The translations under genes and the position numbers were made by a program. From Hsuehochloa calcarea (lineage: Eukaryota > Streptophyta > Magnoliopsida > Poales > Poaceae): 64,000 nt of DNA. The notes beneath the pieces are model-generated. The model saw only the letters and a program-made list of their open reading frames with translations, had not been told where the DNA came from and ran no database searches. The stretch is taken from assembly GCA_036346395.1 (NCBI GenBank), contig CM070604.1, positions 30,965,662 to 31,029,661 on the forward strand, read 5' to 3'. Shown here piece by piece: positions 34,445-46,353 of the stretch; the stretch's first letter is position 1, and each line of letters starts with the position of its first letter.

Positions 34445-37400
34445 TGTCGGGACCCAAAATTACGATTCAGGACCCTCTGTGTTTAATGCACTAGCCCAGG
34501 ATCACGCTAGTGCACACAGTGTTAACAAAGATGGAAATCGATCCATACAAGCGAATAGCAACATAAACGAATAACTTGGATTAATAAATAATGGTTTTGA
34601 CCTTAAGGTCGAGTTACAATTACTGAGCCACGCAGGGCTAATAGAGAACATAAACGACAGCGGAAACGGAAAAGGTAGTGGCACCCCATCGATTCACCAC
34701 AGGCAACCGACTGGGATCAAGACCTCACGATTAAACACCTTCGATGTACTCGTCCTCGAATGCTGGTGAAGACTCCTCCTCTGCTTGATTCGTCAAAACA
34801 AACGTGAGTACACACCGTACTCGCAAGCCACACCACATAGATGCAAAATGTATATATGCTGGCTTTTTACAAGGGAAGGCATTTTGTGGCTCTTTTGCAT
34901 AAATGCAACCTTTGCAATTTAATACAATTAATAGATTGAAAACAGGTAAAACCAATAGACAATAATAATCTTAACAAGTTATTTCACAAAGACACACGCA
35001 GCCTGACAGGTTATTCACATAGCTAGATGATTTAATCACATAGCTCCCTTCCCACACAGTTTTATGAAAACATCTACCCCTAGTGTGAAATCCCCGAGCA
35101 TTGTCCATGACCGCGGACACGGCTATTCGAATAGATTAAGTTACACTCTGCAGAGGTTTGTACACTTTACCCACAAGATACACTTAATGTAGCTAACACT
35201 AAGCATAACAAAGCAATTCAGATACCTTATCTTACTATGCTAGGCCCGTCTTAAAACAGGCATGTGGTCGTACAGGAAGCTCAGTTCAATGACGCACATG
35301 GTGAGGTCCTTAATTGACCAAGGCAAGACTTCCAGCTAACCAAACCACATAGACACACAGATTAATGTTATTCACACAGTCCACACAGTCCACCCTTTCA
35401 CACAGTATCCACCCCTTGCCTCAGTCCAAATCCTTTTACCACCCTGGTTGATTTAAGTGCAACATATGCCACAAAGACACATAGTACACACAGTTTGTTC
35501 ACACAGTTTCATATTCACTTAGTCAATTTATAACAGCAGTATACATGACAAGTGATTCGTGGCATGGCTAAGCAATCTAATACGCAACTAACCAACCCAC
35601 ATTGGTACTAAAATATTTACCAGCTAAATACCAACTAAGGTGACAAGGAATCAGGACATAGCAATTAACAAGGATGGCATAACAATGTAGGATTAACTAC
35701 TGCACCCAAAAGCTTTTAAATAAATACTTGAATTAAGATGCAGTAATTTGAATTAAAATACTTTTATAAAATTGGGAAGCAAAATGGTCAAGGGTATAGC
35801 TTGCCTTGGAATAGGTTCAAGTGCTGGTCTTGGTCTTGAAAAGCTCCTTCTTCCTCAAACCTTCCAGAAGTATCGTCGAAGTCTACTCGTAACGAAGCAA
35901 ACAACAAGAAAAATAAATAACATCAGTAAATAACTCTGATAAAAATAATTAAAAATCTCCAATAGATAGATCTTGATTTTATACAAATTTAGAAATTTGA
36001 ATGGATGGATTTGGAGTTAGGATGCAAAAGTTATAAGGTTTCAAAGTTTGAATCAAAAGAAAAACCCTAAAAATAGGATTTACTGGAATTCCGAATTATT
36101 TCTCAATAGAAAAATCGGATTATTGCGCAAGCATGACGTCAGCGAAGGATTTTCCCGGAATTTAAATAATTAAAGAAATAACTGACATGTGGGACCCACA
36201 TGTCAGTGACCCGGCTCACGGTGGACTAAGTCCACCGAGCCACTGGACCAGGGATGGGCTGAGGTGGCGCACTCACGCGCGCGTGGCGCTGACACGGCTT
36301 CCACGTGGCTGCCACGCATGCGCCACGGAGGCGAAACCAGTGAGGTGGAGGGTGACGTGGACGGCGGCGAGGGCGGCAGCAAGACGGAACCAAGGGTCCC
36401 AATGAACAGAGCTCTCCGGTGAGGTGGGTGGTACCACGGTAGAGGCGCCAGTCACGAACCTAGGGGTGTGCTCACCGGTGAGAGAAGACGACAGATGGTG
36501 GCGGCGGCGAGAAAAGGCGGCGGCGAGTTGCGGTGACGGCGAAATGGCGCTCGAGGGTCCTCCGTGGCGGGCGAGCACCGGCTTCCGCGCGTCACGGGAA
36601 TCCAACGGTGGCGATGATGACGACGCGAGGACGACGGAGGCGGCGCAATCGAAGCTCCAAGCCTTCGGCGGCCGGCGGCGAAAAACCCGAATTCCGGCGA
36701 ACAGGGAGCACGAGAGAAGGAGTGAGTGGTGGATACGACGCTAGGAGGCGACGCGATCCGGGGTGGCTTTATAGAGGTTGGGGAGCTCCGGCGGCGTGGC
36801 GGCGTGGAGGTCGTGTGCGACATCGTGGCGGCGGTTGCGGCTTGGGCGCCAAGCGCGAGGAGAGGGAGAAGACGTGGAGTCGTGCGGAGGAGGGCGCGAG
36901 TCTCGCGCGCACGCCCGCGCGAGTCGTGGGTGGTTGGAGCGGTCCGTTGGCGAGCTCGCCCGCGGTTTCAATGGCGGTCGTGCGCGACGAACGCGCGGAG
37001 AAGAAAGCGGCGAAGACGACGACGCTGTAGCGGGCCCACGCGTCAGGGAGAAAGGGCGAGGCGCTCGCGCGGCCAAGATCTGGTCGTCCGCTCGCGATCC
37101 AACGACCGAGGATTAGCGGAGCGCGTGGAGGGAGAGAGACGCGCGCGCGGAGATCCAAGCGTCCAAATCTGATCGGACGGCCACGAAAGATCGGGCTGAG
37201 GTGAACAGGACTGGGCCGAGGGAATTCGGCCCAAACACTATTTGGAGATTTAAAATAGTTTTTCTTTTAAGAAAAACCGTAAAATCAAATAAGCAATGGA
37301 AAATAGCAAATTAACTTGGAAAAATTCCAGAAAATTCTAGGAAATATAACCAAGCTCATAGAATCCAAATAAAATAGTCTTGACTATTGTTCATGTTGGA

Positions 37401-37541
37401 ATTATTCATTTTAAATTGTTTTGTTACACAAGGTCCATATTTAAGCTTTTAAATTTAATTCAAATAAATCCAAATGGTGAATTTTCTTTCTACTTAGTAA
37501 TCAAAGGATTTTTTTAAAGCTCTGAAAATTGGGATGTTACA
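34445..37541 (-). mobile_element. 3' LTR of the chromovirus
   Basis: This is a 3,097-bp LTR. On the minus strand it starts TGTAACATCCCAATTTTC after the polypurine tract and ends in CCCGACA. A CpG-rich core (36180-37200) carries the promoter with CTATAAAGCC (minus strand, 36775-36766). Extended open frames in this core on both strands follow from GC content and are not genes. Confidence 0.9.
36768..36773 (-). promoter_or_regulatory. Chromovirus LTR TATA box (3' copy)
   Basis: The minus strand has CTATAAAGCC. The 5' LTR has the same box at 45586-45591, where it would start the genomic transcript. Confidence 0.5.
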
Positions 37542-37560
37542 AACCTTCCCCCCTTAAAGG
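37542..37560 (-). promoter_or_regulatory. Polypurine tract of the chromovirus
   Basis: CCTTTAAGGGGGGAAGGTT on the minus strand is immediately upstream of the 3' LTR and would prime plus-strand DNA synthesis. Confidence 0.75.
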
Positions 37561-37582
37561 AATCTCGTCCCCGAGATTCAGG

Positions 37583-38660
37583 CTAGCTGGAGAAAAGGCT
37601 AGGGAACTCGGCTTTCAATTCTTCTTCACGCTCCCACGTTGCTTCACCTTCTGAGTGGTTACTCCACTGGACTTTGCAGAAACGAACGGTCTTGCTTCTG
37701 GTGCAGCGCTCTGCGACATCCATAATTTTGACCGACTGCTCCTTGTAGGTGAAGTCTTCTTTTAGTTCAATTGAATCCAACGGTGCTTGTTCTTCTGGCA
37801 CACGAAGACACTTTTTCAGCTGTGAGACGTGAAAGACATCGTGTACTCTTGCTAGCGATTGTGGTAGCTCTAACTGATAAGCCACTTCTCCACGACGTTC
37901 CAAAATCTTGAACGGACCAACATACCGAGGGGCAAGTTTCCCTTTGGCGTGGAACCTTTTCACACCTCTGAGGGGCGTAACTCGAAGATACACAAAATCT
38001 TCTGACTCGAAACTGAGATCACGACGACGATTGTCGGCATAACTCTTCTGCCTCGACTGAGCTATCTTTAATCTCTCTCTGATCATGGACACTTGCTCTT
38101 CTGCTTCTTGAATAATATTCGGACCAAAGATCATGCGTTCAATGGTTTCGACCAGCCAACGGGTTCTACAGGCACGACCATACAAGGCTTCAAATGGTGA
38201 CATTTGTAGACTGGCTTGATAACTGTTGTTGTATGAAAATTCTGCATAAGGTAAACTCTTATCCCAACGAGTAGCATTTGCTAACGCACAGGCTCTCAGC
38301 ATATCCTCCAATATCTGATTAACCCTTTCAGTCTGTCCATCCGTGCAGGGGTGATACGCGATCTTGAAATTCGTGAGTCCCTAAGGCTTCATGTAAACTC
38401 GCCAAAATCGGAGGTGAACGAGATCCTCGATCGACACAATCTTCTTAGGTACACCATGCAAAATGACGATCTTCGACATGTGCAGCTCGCGCGAGACGAT
38501 CTCCAGAGTAAGTGGTTTTGACTGGTAAGAAATGGGCAACTTTAGTCAGACGATCCACTATTACCCAAATCGAATCGTAACCTGATTGAGTCTTGGGTAA
38601 CCCAGTAATGAAGTTCATTCCGATTTCTTCCCACTTCCATTCTGGAATCTTCAAAGGTTA
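37583..38660 (-). pseudogene. Chromovirus integrase core and chromodomain
   Basis: The core begins KWEEIGMNFITGLP, where the first catalytic Asp of the usual MDF is Asn. It continues DSIWVIVDRLTKVAHFLPV and, after frame loss, the second Asp in DRGSR. ILEDMLRACALA, LPYAEFSYNNSYQAS and SPFEALYGR follow. The C-terminal part has GPFKILERRGEVAYQLELP and VFHVSQLKK. It ends in a chromodomain, RSKTVRFCKVQWSNHSEGEA then TWEREEELK (38311-37583 open), which would read histone marks and steer integration. The D-to-N change and frameshifts between 38311 and 38445 show it is inactive. Confidence 0.85.
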
Positions 38661-39424
38661 CAATGCACCTGCCGGCCTCGATGCTCTGCTTTAACTTTTT
38701 GACACACGTCGCACAAGGCAACGAACTCTGCGACTTCTCGCTTCAGATTTGGCCACCAAAACTTATTCTTAACATCCTGGTACATCTTAGTACTACCAGG
38801 GTGAATCGAATATTTTGAGTCATGGGCCTCCTTCAAAATTAGCTGTCTCAATCTATCAATATCTGGGACGCAGATACGTCCATTGATCCACAGTATGTCT
38901 TGATCATCTACTGTGAAGTCCTTGAACTTCCCTTCTGTCATCTTCTTCTTGATGTCGGAGAACTCTGAGTCCTTCGGCTGAGCTTCGCGAATCTGCTTCT
39001 CCAAAGTAGATTGCACTTCCAGATTTGCCATGAATCCTTTAGATACTACTTCTAGCTTCAGCTTCTGGAATTCCTCTTGAAGTTCTGAACAAAGCTCTTT
39101 CACTTCCAAGGCATTGCAGTGGCTCTTACGGCTCAAAGCGTCTGCAATGACATTGGCTTTACCAGGATGGTAATGGATTCCAAGGTTATAATCCTTTATC
39201 AATTCTAGCCATCTTCTCTGCCTCATATTCAGATCCGACTGAGTGAAAATATATTTCAAGCTCTTATGATCTGTATATACCTCGCAGCGATTACCGAGGA
39301 GGTAATGACGCCAAATCTTCAAGGCATGCACTACTGCAGCTAACTCCATATCATGGGTGGGATAGCTCTCTTCATGCGGCCTTAACTGCCTTGACCCATA
39401 AGCGACAGCTCTTCCTTCTTGCAT
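38651..39424 (-). CDS. Chromovirus RNase H and integrase zinc-binding domain
   Basis: An open frame of 257 residues. RNase H motifs: AVAYGSRQLRPHEESYPTHD with MELAAVVHAL, YTDHKSLKYIFTQ, and ANVIADALSRK (acidic residues E, D, D kept). The integrase N-terminal HHCC module follows: LKEAHDSKYSIHPGSTKM, then KNKFWWPNLKREV and CDVCQKVK. It belongs to one pol protein with its neighbours, so the ends are frame breaks and not true start and stop. Confidence 0.85.
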   Translation of the reverse strand: MQEGRAVAYGSRQLRPHEESYPTHDMELAAVVHALKIWRHYLLGNRCEVYTDHKSLKYIFTQSDLNMRQRRWLELIKDYNLGIHYHPGKANVIADALSRKSHCNALEVKELCSELQEEFQKLKLEVVSKGFMANLEVQSTLEKQIREAQPKDSEFSDIKKKMTEGKFKDFTVDDQDILWINGRICVPDIDRLRQLILKEAHDSKYSIHPGSTKMYQDVKNKFWWPNLKREVAEFVALCDVCQKVKAEHRGRQVHCNL

Positions 39425-40240
39425 CAGGACACATCCTAATCCTTGACGCGAAGCATCGCAATAGATATCGAAATCCTTGCGAATATCCGCAAAATCGATC
39501 TTGAAATGAAGTCAAACATTTCTTCAATTCTTGAAAACTTTCTTCACAAGCTGGGGTCCAGGTAAACTTTTTCTCTTTCTTCAACAGTTGCGTAAGAAGT
39601 TTAGCAATTGATGAGAATCCTTCAATGAAACGACGATAGTATCCCGCCAATCCCAAGAAACTGTGAATCGAGTAGCAGTCTGGGTCCGTTCCCATTGTAA
39701 TCTTGCTTTAACTTTATCGGGTCAACGGCTACTCCTGCAGCTGTCATCACATGACCAAGAAAATCCACTTCCTTCTTTCAGAAATCACACTTGCTAAACT
39801 TAGCATACAACTGATGTTCTCTGAGCTTCTCTAGAATTAATCTCAAATGTTCGGCATGTTGTTCTTCTGACTTTGAGTAGACCAAAATATCATCGATGAA
39901 TACAACTACAAACTTGTCCAGATACTCCATGAATACCTTATTCATCATGTTCATGAAATAGGCGGGGCATTGGTCGCACCAAAGGACATGACTAGGAACT
40001 CATAATGTCCGTGCAGCGTTGAAAGCGGTCTTAGGTATATCCTTGGGATGATCTTCAATCGATGGTAACTTTGATCGCAGTCGATCTTCGAGAACACTCG
40101 GCTCCTTTCATTTGATCAAGCAGATCATCTATCCGGCAATGGATACTTATTCTTAATAGTGACTTCATTGAGAGACCGTAGTCGATGCACATTCTCATGC
40201 TTCCATCCTTCTTTTGACGAACAAAACTGGCACTCCCCAT
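39425..40240 (-). pseudogene. Chromovirus reverse transcriptase, several frameshifts
   Basis: Pieces in the usual order on the minus strand: KKDGSMRMCIDYG, the DQMKGA region, VVVFIDDILVYS (catalytic FIDD, near 39885-39915), then the connection with HSFLGLAGYYRRFIEGFSSI, FTWTPACEESFQELK. At least four shifts break the frame, several at CAG/CTG triplets. The YxDD box is FIDD, a common plant gypsy variant. Confidence 0.8.
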
Positions 40241-40850
40241 GGCGACGAACTAGGCCTCACAAAACCTTTCTCCAAAAGTTCTTCTACTTGCTTCTTCATT
40301 TCTACCAGCTCATCGACTGGCATCCGATAAGGTCTCTTCGAGAGTGGTGCTGTCCCTGGCACTAGATCAATGACAAACTCGATGTCGCGATCCGGTGGCA
40401 TTCCTAGTAACTCTTCTGGAAACACATCTGGATACTCTTTGACGACTGGCACATCTTCCAACGTGACGGTCTTCAGGCTATTGACTAGCAGATGTCCATT
40501 ACGTGCTGAGGTAGATAGGAACTCCACTTTGTTTCCTTTGGTATCCTCGATTGTAACGGCTCTTCGGCCACAATCTAGCACGGCTTTGTGCTTGGTTAAC
40601 CAATCCATGCCAAGGATGACATCTATGGTTTGGGTGTCTAGAATAACCAGGTTAGCTAGAAACTCAACTCCAACTATGAGTAATTTAGCCCCTAAACAAC
40701 CCATATTAGAACTTAGCTCTGCTCCAGGTGACTGGACCGACAGAGTACGCTTAAGGTGCATAACTTCCCATTTATTCTTGGTTGCAAAAACTCCGAAACA
40801 AGCGAATCGAAGCTCGAATCAAATGAGCAGGCAGTCTCGAATTTACTAGG
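40195..40850 (-). pseudogene. Chromovirus protease and reverse transcriptase N-terminus
   Basis: This is an open stretch of 188 residues. ILDTQTIDVILGMDWLTKH marks the second half of the aspartic protease (the ILGMDWL block). KGNKVEF and PVVKEYPDVFPEELLGMPPD (linker) follow, then PYRMPVDELVEMKKQVEELL and SSSPWGVPVLFVK, the opening of the reverse transcriptase. The protease active-site DTG lies upstream in a region with shifted frames. Confidence 0.8.
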
Positions 40851-41029
40851 AACTTACCCAACAACTTCGGTGCCTCTGGGCTCCTTCAAAGTGGCGTGAT
40901 TAACACGACCTCGACCACCGATCGAGGCGTTCCTCTGGTTGATGGTTCCTGAGAAACTCCTTGGTTGTTACTCGCTTTGGGGTCTTGGCGGTGTTGCTCC
41001 AAGGTTGAAGCGAATGGAGTGATAGTTCC

Positions 41030-41990
41030 CTTTGAGGACACCGATTAGCGAAATGCCCAGCCGACGGCAATGGTAACACACTCTTGGTTCATTCGGCGAT
41101 TGTTGTTTCTGGGGTGGGGTTGGTGGTGTAGGGTTACGAGAGTCTTGAACAAAAGGGCGAGGTCTTTGAAGGCGGTGCGGTGTTCGAAAGAACTCGTGGC
41201 GGAAACGATTAAACCTATTTGTGGCACTATCCTTGCCCTCTCGCCGTTGTGGTGGTGGCTTCCTGCTTGAATCATCCTACGCTTGCGGTGATCCTCCGCC
41301 TCCTTGCGTTTGTCCTCCATAACCAACGCCTTGTTAATCAACTCTGGAAATGCAGGAAGGTGTGGGCAAGCAGTTGACTTGTAGTCTGAGTTGGACCCTT
41401 CAAGAATCGACTCTGGCGAGACACATCAAGAGCGACGTCTTACGGAGCATAGCGAGCTAGCCGAAAAAACTTGTTCGTAGTCACCAGCGACATACCCCTT
41501 TCTTGAGAGTGCGGAACTCGTCCTTCTTCAGATCCATAATGCCTTCAGGTACATGATACTGGCGAAAAGCTGCGGAAAATTCTTCCCAGGTGATATTCTG
41601 CGGTGCTCCATGCGCCGCTGCAGAAGTTTTCCCACCACTCGCCAGCCTATGCCCTCCATCGATGGGTGGCATACAAAACCTTCTCATGATCGCTGCATTG
41701 GGTGATCGCAGCTTCCTCTCAATCACGCCAAGCCAATCATCGCCTTCTCTTGGCGAGACATGTCAGGAGAAAGTTGGCGGACGGGTCCTCATGAATTCAC
41801 CAATTTGGATGGTCCACGATGACTATGAGCAACCGGGGCTCCTCCGATGATGGTTGTGGTTGTTGTTGTTGTTGTTCATGGCTGCATCCGGTTCATCATG
41901 GTGTACATCATCTGCGTCAGTCTTTGCTATGAAGGCTCCAAAGTTACGTAAGTCAATAGGAGGTGCTTGGGGTGGTACTGCTCCGTAGTG
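41030..41990 (-). pseudogene. Chromovirus Gag, frame-disrupted
   Basis: The core reads IGEFMRTRPPTF, IERKLRSPNAA, ITWEEFSAAFRQYHVPEGIM and DLKKDEFRTLKKG. A zinc knuckle starting CYHCRRLG can be read near 41065 with one base missing before its His. The N-terminal part includes an Asn/His run encoded by a GTT repeat (41852-41880). It resembles the Gag at 9335. Frame breaks are numerous. Confidence 0.75.
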
Positions 41991-42059
41991 GTTTGCTCAT
42001 TGCCTTGATCCTTGGGCTCTGGCTCCACTTGCGTGCAGATGGCGAGTCCGAACCATCTG

Positions 42060-43265
42060 GTGAGGTTCCATGGGTTAGATAAGGTAGAGAGCACAAGGTG
42101 AGTTAAGAACTAGATAGGGATAGATTAAACCCAACAAACACACTCAAGAAACTTGAATGAAATAATCTTCATTAATAACTTAATAGCATGGTCGCAACAA
42201 ATGCCTAAGGGCCTTTGCGACTCATACTTGCACACGTAAAAAAATGAAACGAACCTAAGCACACAAGCTACCGCCTAAAGGGCGACTCGAAAAAGAAGCG
42301 CTAAGCGACTAAACTGGAACTTAGGCGAACTACTCGAAAGCCTCCAAATCCACGGCGACGCTCCCACTGGTGTAGACTACGAGTTAGGCGGCATCGTCGC
42401 GAATCGATTCTCGATGCCGGGGATCGTGCGGTGGGAGCATGCGTCTTTGGTGCAGTCTGTTGGCTCCTCGGTGTGCAACCTCTACTAGATCCTCTAGAAT
42501 CTCCTCCGGTCTTCCTCGGCTTCTTACGGCTCTTAGGATCTTCCTTTTGATCATCTTGAGCTCATCTTGACCGTAGAGAGCTTGCTCTGGGGCGGCGATC
42601 CTTTCTCGGCTTCCTCCCGGGCACGATAGGCGCACCTCAGCTCGGTGGCGGCCATCTCCAGTGACTCCTCCTGGGCAGCTGTGAACCGTGCAAGATGCAC
42701 CACTGTGGCATGGCCTTCTCCGTTTGTAGACGGAAAGCGCGCAGACATCTCCCCTGCAGCAGCTCTGGGATGATAGCGGAAGACGGTGTGTGGTAGTTCT
42801 TCAGCGTAAATGTGGCGGACTCGGAGCATGGCCACCGTGGCGACTCTGGATTCCTTATGTGAAGGTGATCCTCTGATGAGATGTACAAAGGTGGTGCCTC
42901 TAGTGTTCCTCTGGCGTGATTGTCGTCGGCAGACTATACCATGATCCGTCAGTTGACCATGTACTCACCGCCACGGTACATCGGGCGATCGAAGCCTCAA
43001 GTGTCTGCAATAGCCTTCCACACTCTGCAAAGCAAGTCCTCCGTTCTATCTCAGAAGGTCTCAAGGTAAGGCATCCGCCAAGGCAGACGGAGGTAAGAAC
43101 CACGTTAAAGCAAATGGGAGAGTAAAGAAGTTATAGCAATAGATGAGTTAAGAGAGATATAAGAGGAGTTAAGCAATTCATTTAGTCTTGCAAGTTAATT
43201 TTCTTTTAGAAAATAATTTGAACACTCGAGCGGCCAATCTAACTAAGGTCTAGACCTACGGTCGG
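42060..43265 (-). other. Chromovirus 5' internal region, unassigned
   Basis: This lies between the primer binding site and gag. Minus-strand frames of 67-94 residues (43103-42900, 42888-42637, 42835-42551, 42635-42384) run on in overlapping order, which suggests a single decayed reading frame ahead of gag. I do not recognise the product; extra 5' reading frames are reported in some grass gypsy elements. It may equally be chance. Confidence 0.35.
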
Positions 43266-43283
43266 ATGGCTCGATACCACTTT
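43266..43283 (-). promoter_or_regulatory. Primer binding site of the chromovirus
   Basis: After the LTR end (CCCGACA) the minus strand has AAAGTGGTATCGAGCC. TGGTATCGAGC resembles the tRNA-Met site with one base lost. The position fixes 43284 as the LTR boundary. Confidence 0.7.
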
Positions 43284-46200
43284 TGTCGGGACCCAAAATT
43301 ACGATTCAGGACCCTCAGGTTTAATGCACTAGCCGAGATCACGCTAGTGCACACAAGTGTTAACAAAGATGGAAATCGATCCATACAAGCGAATAGCAAC
43401 ATAAGCGAATAACTTGGATTAATAAATAATGGTTTTGACCTTAAGGTCGAGTTACAATTCTTGAGCCACGCAGGCTAACAGAGAACATAAGCGGCAATGA
43501 AGCGGAAAAGGTAGTGGCACCCCATCGATTCACCACAGCAACCGATCGATCAAGACCTCACGATTAAACACCTTCGATGTACTCGTCCTCGAATCTTTGG
43601 TGAAGACTCCTCCTTTGCTTGATTCGTCAAAACAAGCGTGAGTACACACCGTACTACATAAGCCACACCACATAGATGCAAAATGTATATATGCTGGCTT
43701 TTTACAAGGGAAGGCATTTTGTGGCTCTTTTGCATAAATGCAACCTTTGCAATTTAATACAATTAATAGATTGAAAACAGGTAAAACCAATAGACAATAA
43801 TAATCTTAACAAGTTATTTCACAAAGACACACGTGCTTTGACAAAGTTATTCACATAGCTAGATGATTTAATCACATAGCTCCCTTCCCACACAGTTTTA
43901 TGAAAACATCTACCCCTAGTGTGAAATCCCCGAGCATTGTCCATGATCGCGGACACGGCTATTCGAATAGATTATGCAGAGGTTTGTACACTTTACCCAC
44001 AAGATACACTTAATGTAGCTAACACTAAGCATAACAAAGCAATTCAGATACCTTATCTTACTATGCTAGGCCCGTCTTAAAACAGGCATGTGGTCGTACA
44101 GGAAGCTCAGTTCAATGACGCACATGGTGAGGTCCTTAATTGACCAAGGCAAGACTTCCAGCTAACCAAACCACATAGACACACAGATTAATGTTATTCA
44201 CACAGTCCACACAGTCCACCCTTTCACACAGTATCCACCCCTTGCCTCAGTCCAAATCCTTTTACCACCCTGGTTGATTTAAGTGCAACATATGCCACAA
44301 AGACACATAGTACACACAGTTTGTTCACACAGTTTCATATTCACTTAGTCAATTTATAACAACGGAGATACATGACAAGTGATTCGTGGCATGGCTAAGC
44401 AATCTAATACGCAACTAACCAACCCACATTGGTACTAAAATATTTACCAGCTAAATACCAACTAAGGTGACAAGGAATCAGGACATAGCAATTAACAAGG
44501 ATGGCATAACAATGTAGGATTAACTACTGCACCCAAAAGCTTTTAAATAAATACTTGAATTAAGATGCAGTAATTTGAATTAAAATACTTTTATAAAATT
44601 GGGAAGCAAAATGGTCAAGGGTATAGCTTGCCTTGGAATAGGTTCAAGTGCTGGTCTTGGTCTTGAAAAGCTCCTTCTTCCTCAAACCTTCCGTATATCG
44701 TCAAGTCTACTCATGAACGAAGCAAACAACAAGAAAAATAAATAACATCAGTAAATAACTCTGATAAAAATAATTAAAAATCTCCAATAGATAGATCTTG
44801 ATTTTATACAAATTTAGAAATTTGAATGGATGGATTTGGAGTTAGGATGCAAAAGTTATAAGGTTTCAAAGTTTGAATCAAAAGAAAAACCCTAAAAATA
44901 GGATTTACTGGAATTCCGAATTATTTCTCAATAGAAAAATCGGATTATTGCGCAAGCATGACGTCAGCGAAGGATTTTCCCGGAATTTAAATAATTAAAG
45001 AAATAACTGACATGTGGGACCCACATGTCAGTGACCCGGCTCACGGTGGACTAAGTCCACCGAGCCACTGGACCAGGGATGGGCTGAGGTGGCGCACTCA
45101 CGCGCGCGTGGCGCTGACACGGCTTCCACGTGGCTGCCACGCATGCGCCACTGAGGCGAAACCAGTGAGGTGGAGGTGGCGTGGGCGGCGCGAGGCGGTG
45201 GCGCCACGGAACCAAGGGTCCCGGCGAACAGTAGCTCTCCGGTGAGGGTGGGTGGTACCAGCGGGTAGAGGGCGCCAGTGCGAACCTAGGGGTGTGCTCA
45301 CCGGTGAGAGAAGACGACAGTGGTGGCCGGCGGCGAGGAAAAGGCGGCGGCGAGTTGCGGTTGACGGCGAAATGGCGCTCCGAGGGTCCTCCGGCGAAGG
45401 CGAGGCGAGCACCACACAAGGCGTCACGGGAATCAACGGTAGCGGCGGCGACGCGAGGACGACGGAGGCGCGCGCAATCGAAGCTCAAGCCTTCGGCGGC
45501 GAAAAACCCAATTCCGTGAGCAGGGAGCACGAGAGAAGGAGTGAGTGGTGGATCGACGCTAGGAGGCGACGCGATCCGGGGTGGCTTTATAGAGGTTGGG
45601 GAGCTCCGGCGGCGTGGCGGCGTGGAGGTCATGTCTTGAGATCGTGGCGGCGGTTGCGGCTTGGGCGCCGCGCGTCTTGAGAGAGGGAGAAGACGTGGAG
45701 TCGTGCGGAGGAGGAGGGCGCGAGTCTGCGCGCGCCGCCCGCGAGTCGTGGGTGGTTGGAGCGGTCCGTTGGCGAGCTCGCCGCGGCTTCAATGGCGATC
45801 GTGCCACGATTTAACGCGGAGAAGAAAGCGGCGAAGACGGCGACGCCATGAGCGGCCCACGCGCGAGGAGAAAGGGCGAGGCGCTCGCATGCCAAGATCT
45901 GTCGTCCGCCGCGATCAAACGACCGAGGATTAGAGGAGCGCGTGGAGGGAGAGAGACGCGCGCGCGGAGATCCAAGCGTCCAAATCTGATCGGACGGCCA
46001 CGAAAGATCGGGCTGAGGTGAACAGGATGGTAGAGGAATTCGCCCAAACACTATTTGAGATTTAAAATAGTTTTTCTTTTAAGAAAAACCAGAAAATCAA
46101 ATAAGCAATGGAAAATAGCAAATTAACTTGGAAAAATTCCAGAAAATTCTAGGAAATATAACCAAGCTCATAGAATCCAAATAAAATAGTCTTGACTATT

Positions 46201-46353
46201 GTTCATGTTGGAATTATTCATTTTAAATTGTTTTGTTACACAAGGTCCATATTTAAGCTTTTAAATTTAATTCAAATAAATCCAAATGGTGAATTTTCTT
46301 TCTACTTACTAATCAAAGGATTTTTTTAAAGCTCTGAAAATTGGGATGTTACA
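43284..46353 (-). mobile_element. 5' LTR of the chromovirus
   Basis: This is a 3,070-bp partner of 34445-37541. Most stretches are identical, but small clustered differences, many at CAG/CTG triplets, are scattered in it. It ends GGATGTTACA on the plus strand, next to the CTGAG duplicate. Confidence 0.9.

Larger units (their letters stand above)
34445..46353 (-). mobile_element. Chromovirus (Tekay/Del-like) with both LTRs
   Basis: This 11,909-bp minus-strand element is flanked by CTGAG (34440-34444 and 46354-46358). Its LTRs, 43284-46353 (5') and 34445-37541 (3'), both start TGTAACATCCC and end GGGTCCCGACA on the minus strand. Between them lie the primer site, an unassigned 5' coding-like region, gag, protease, reverse transcriptase, RNase H, integrase and a C-terminal chromodomain. 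Several frameshifts exist. It is the youngest layer of the nest, inserted in a solo LTR of a related family. Confidence 0.9.

Noticed and set aside
36452..37172. Long overlapping open frames on both strands (100-165 residues)
   Set aside because: They lie in the CpG-rich core of the chromovirus LTR, recur in altered form at 45051-46051 in the partner LTR, and show no domain. High GC content explains them.
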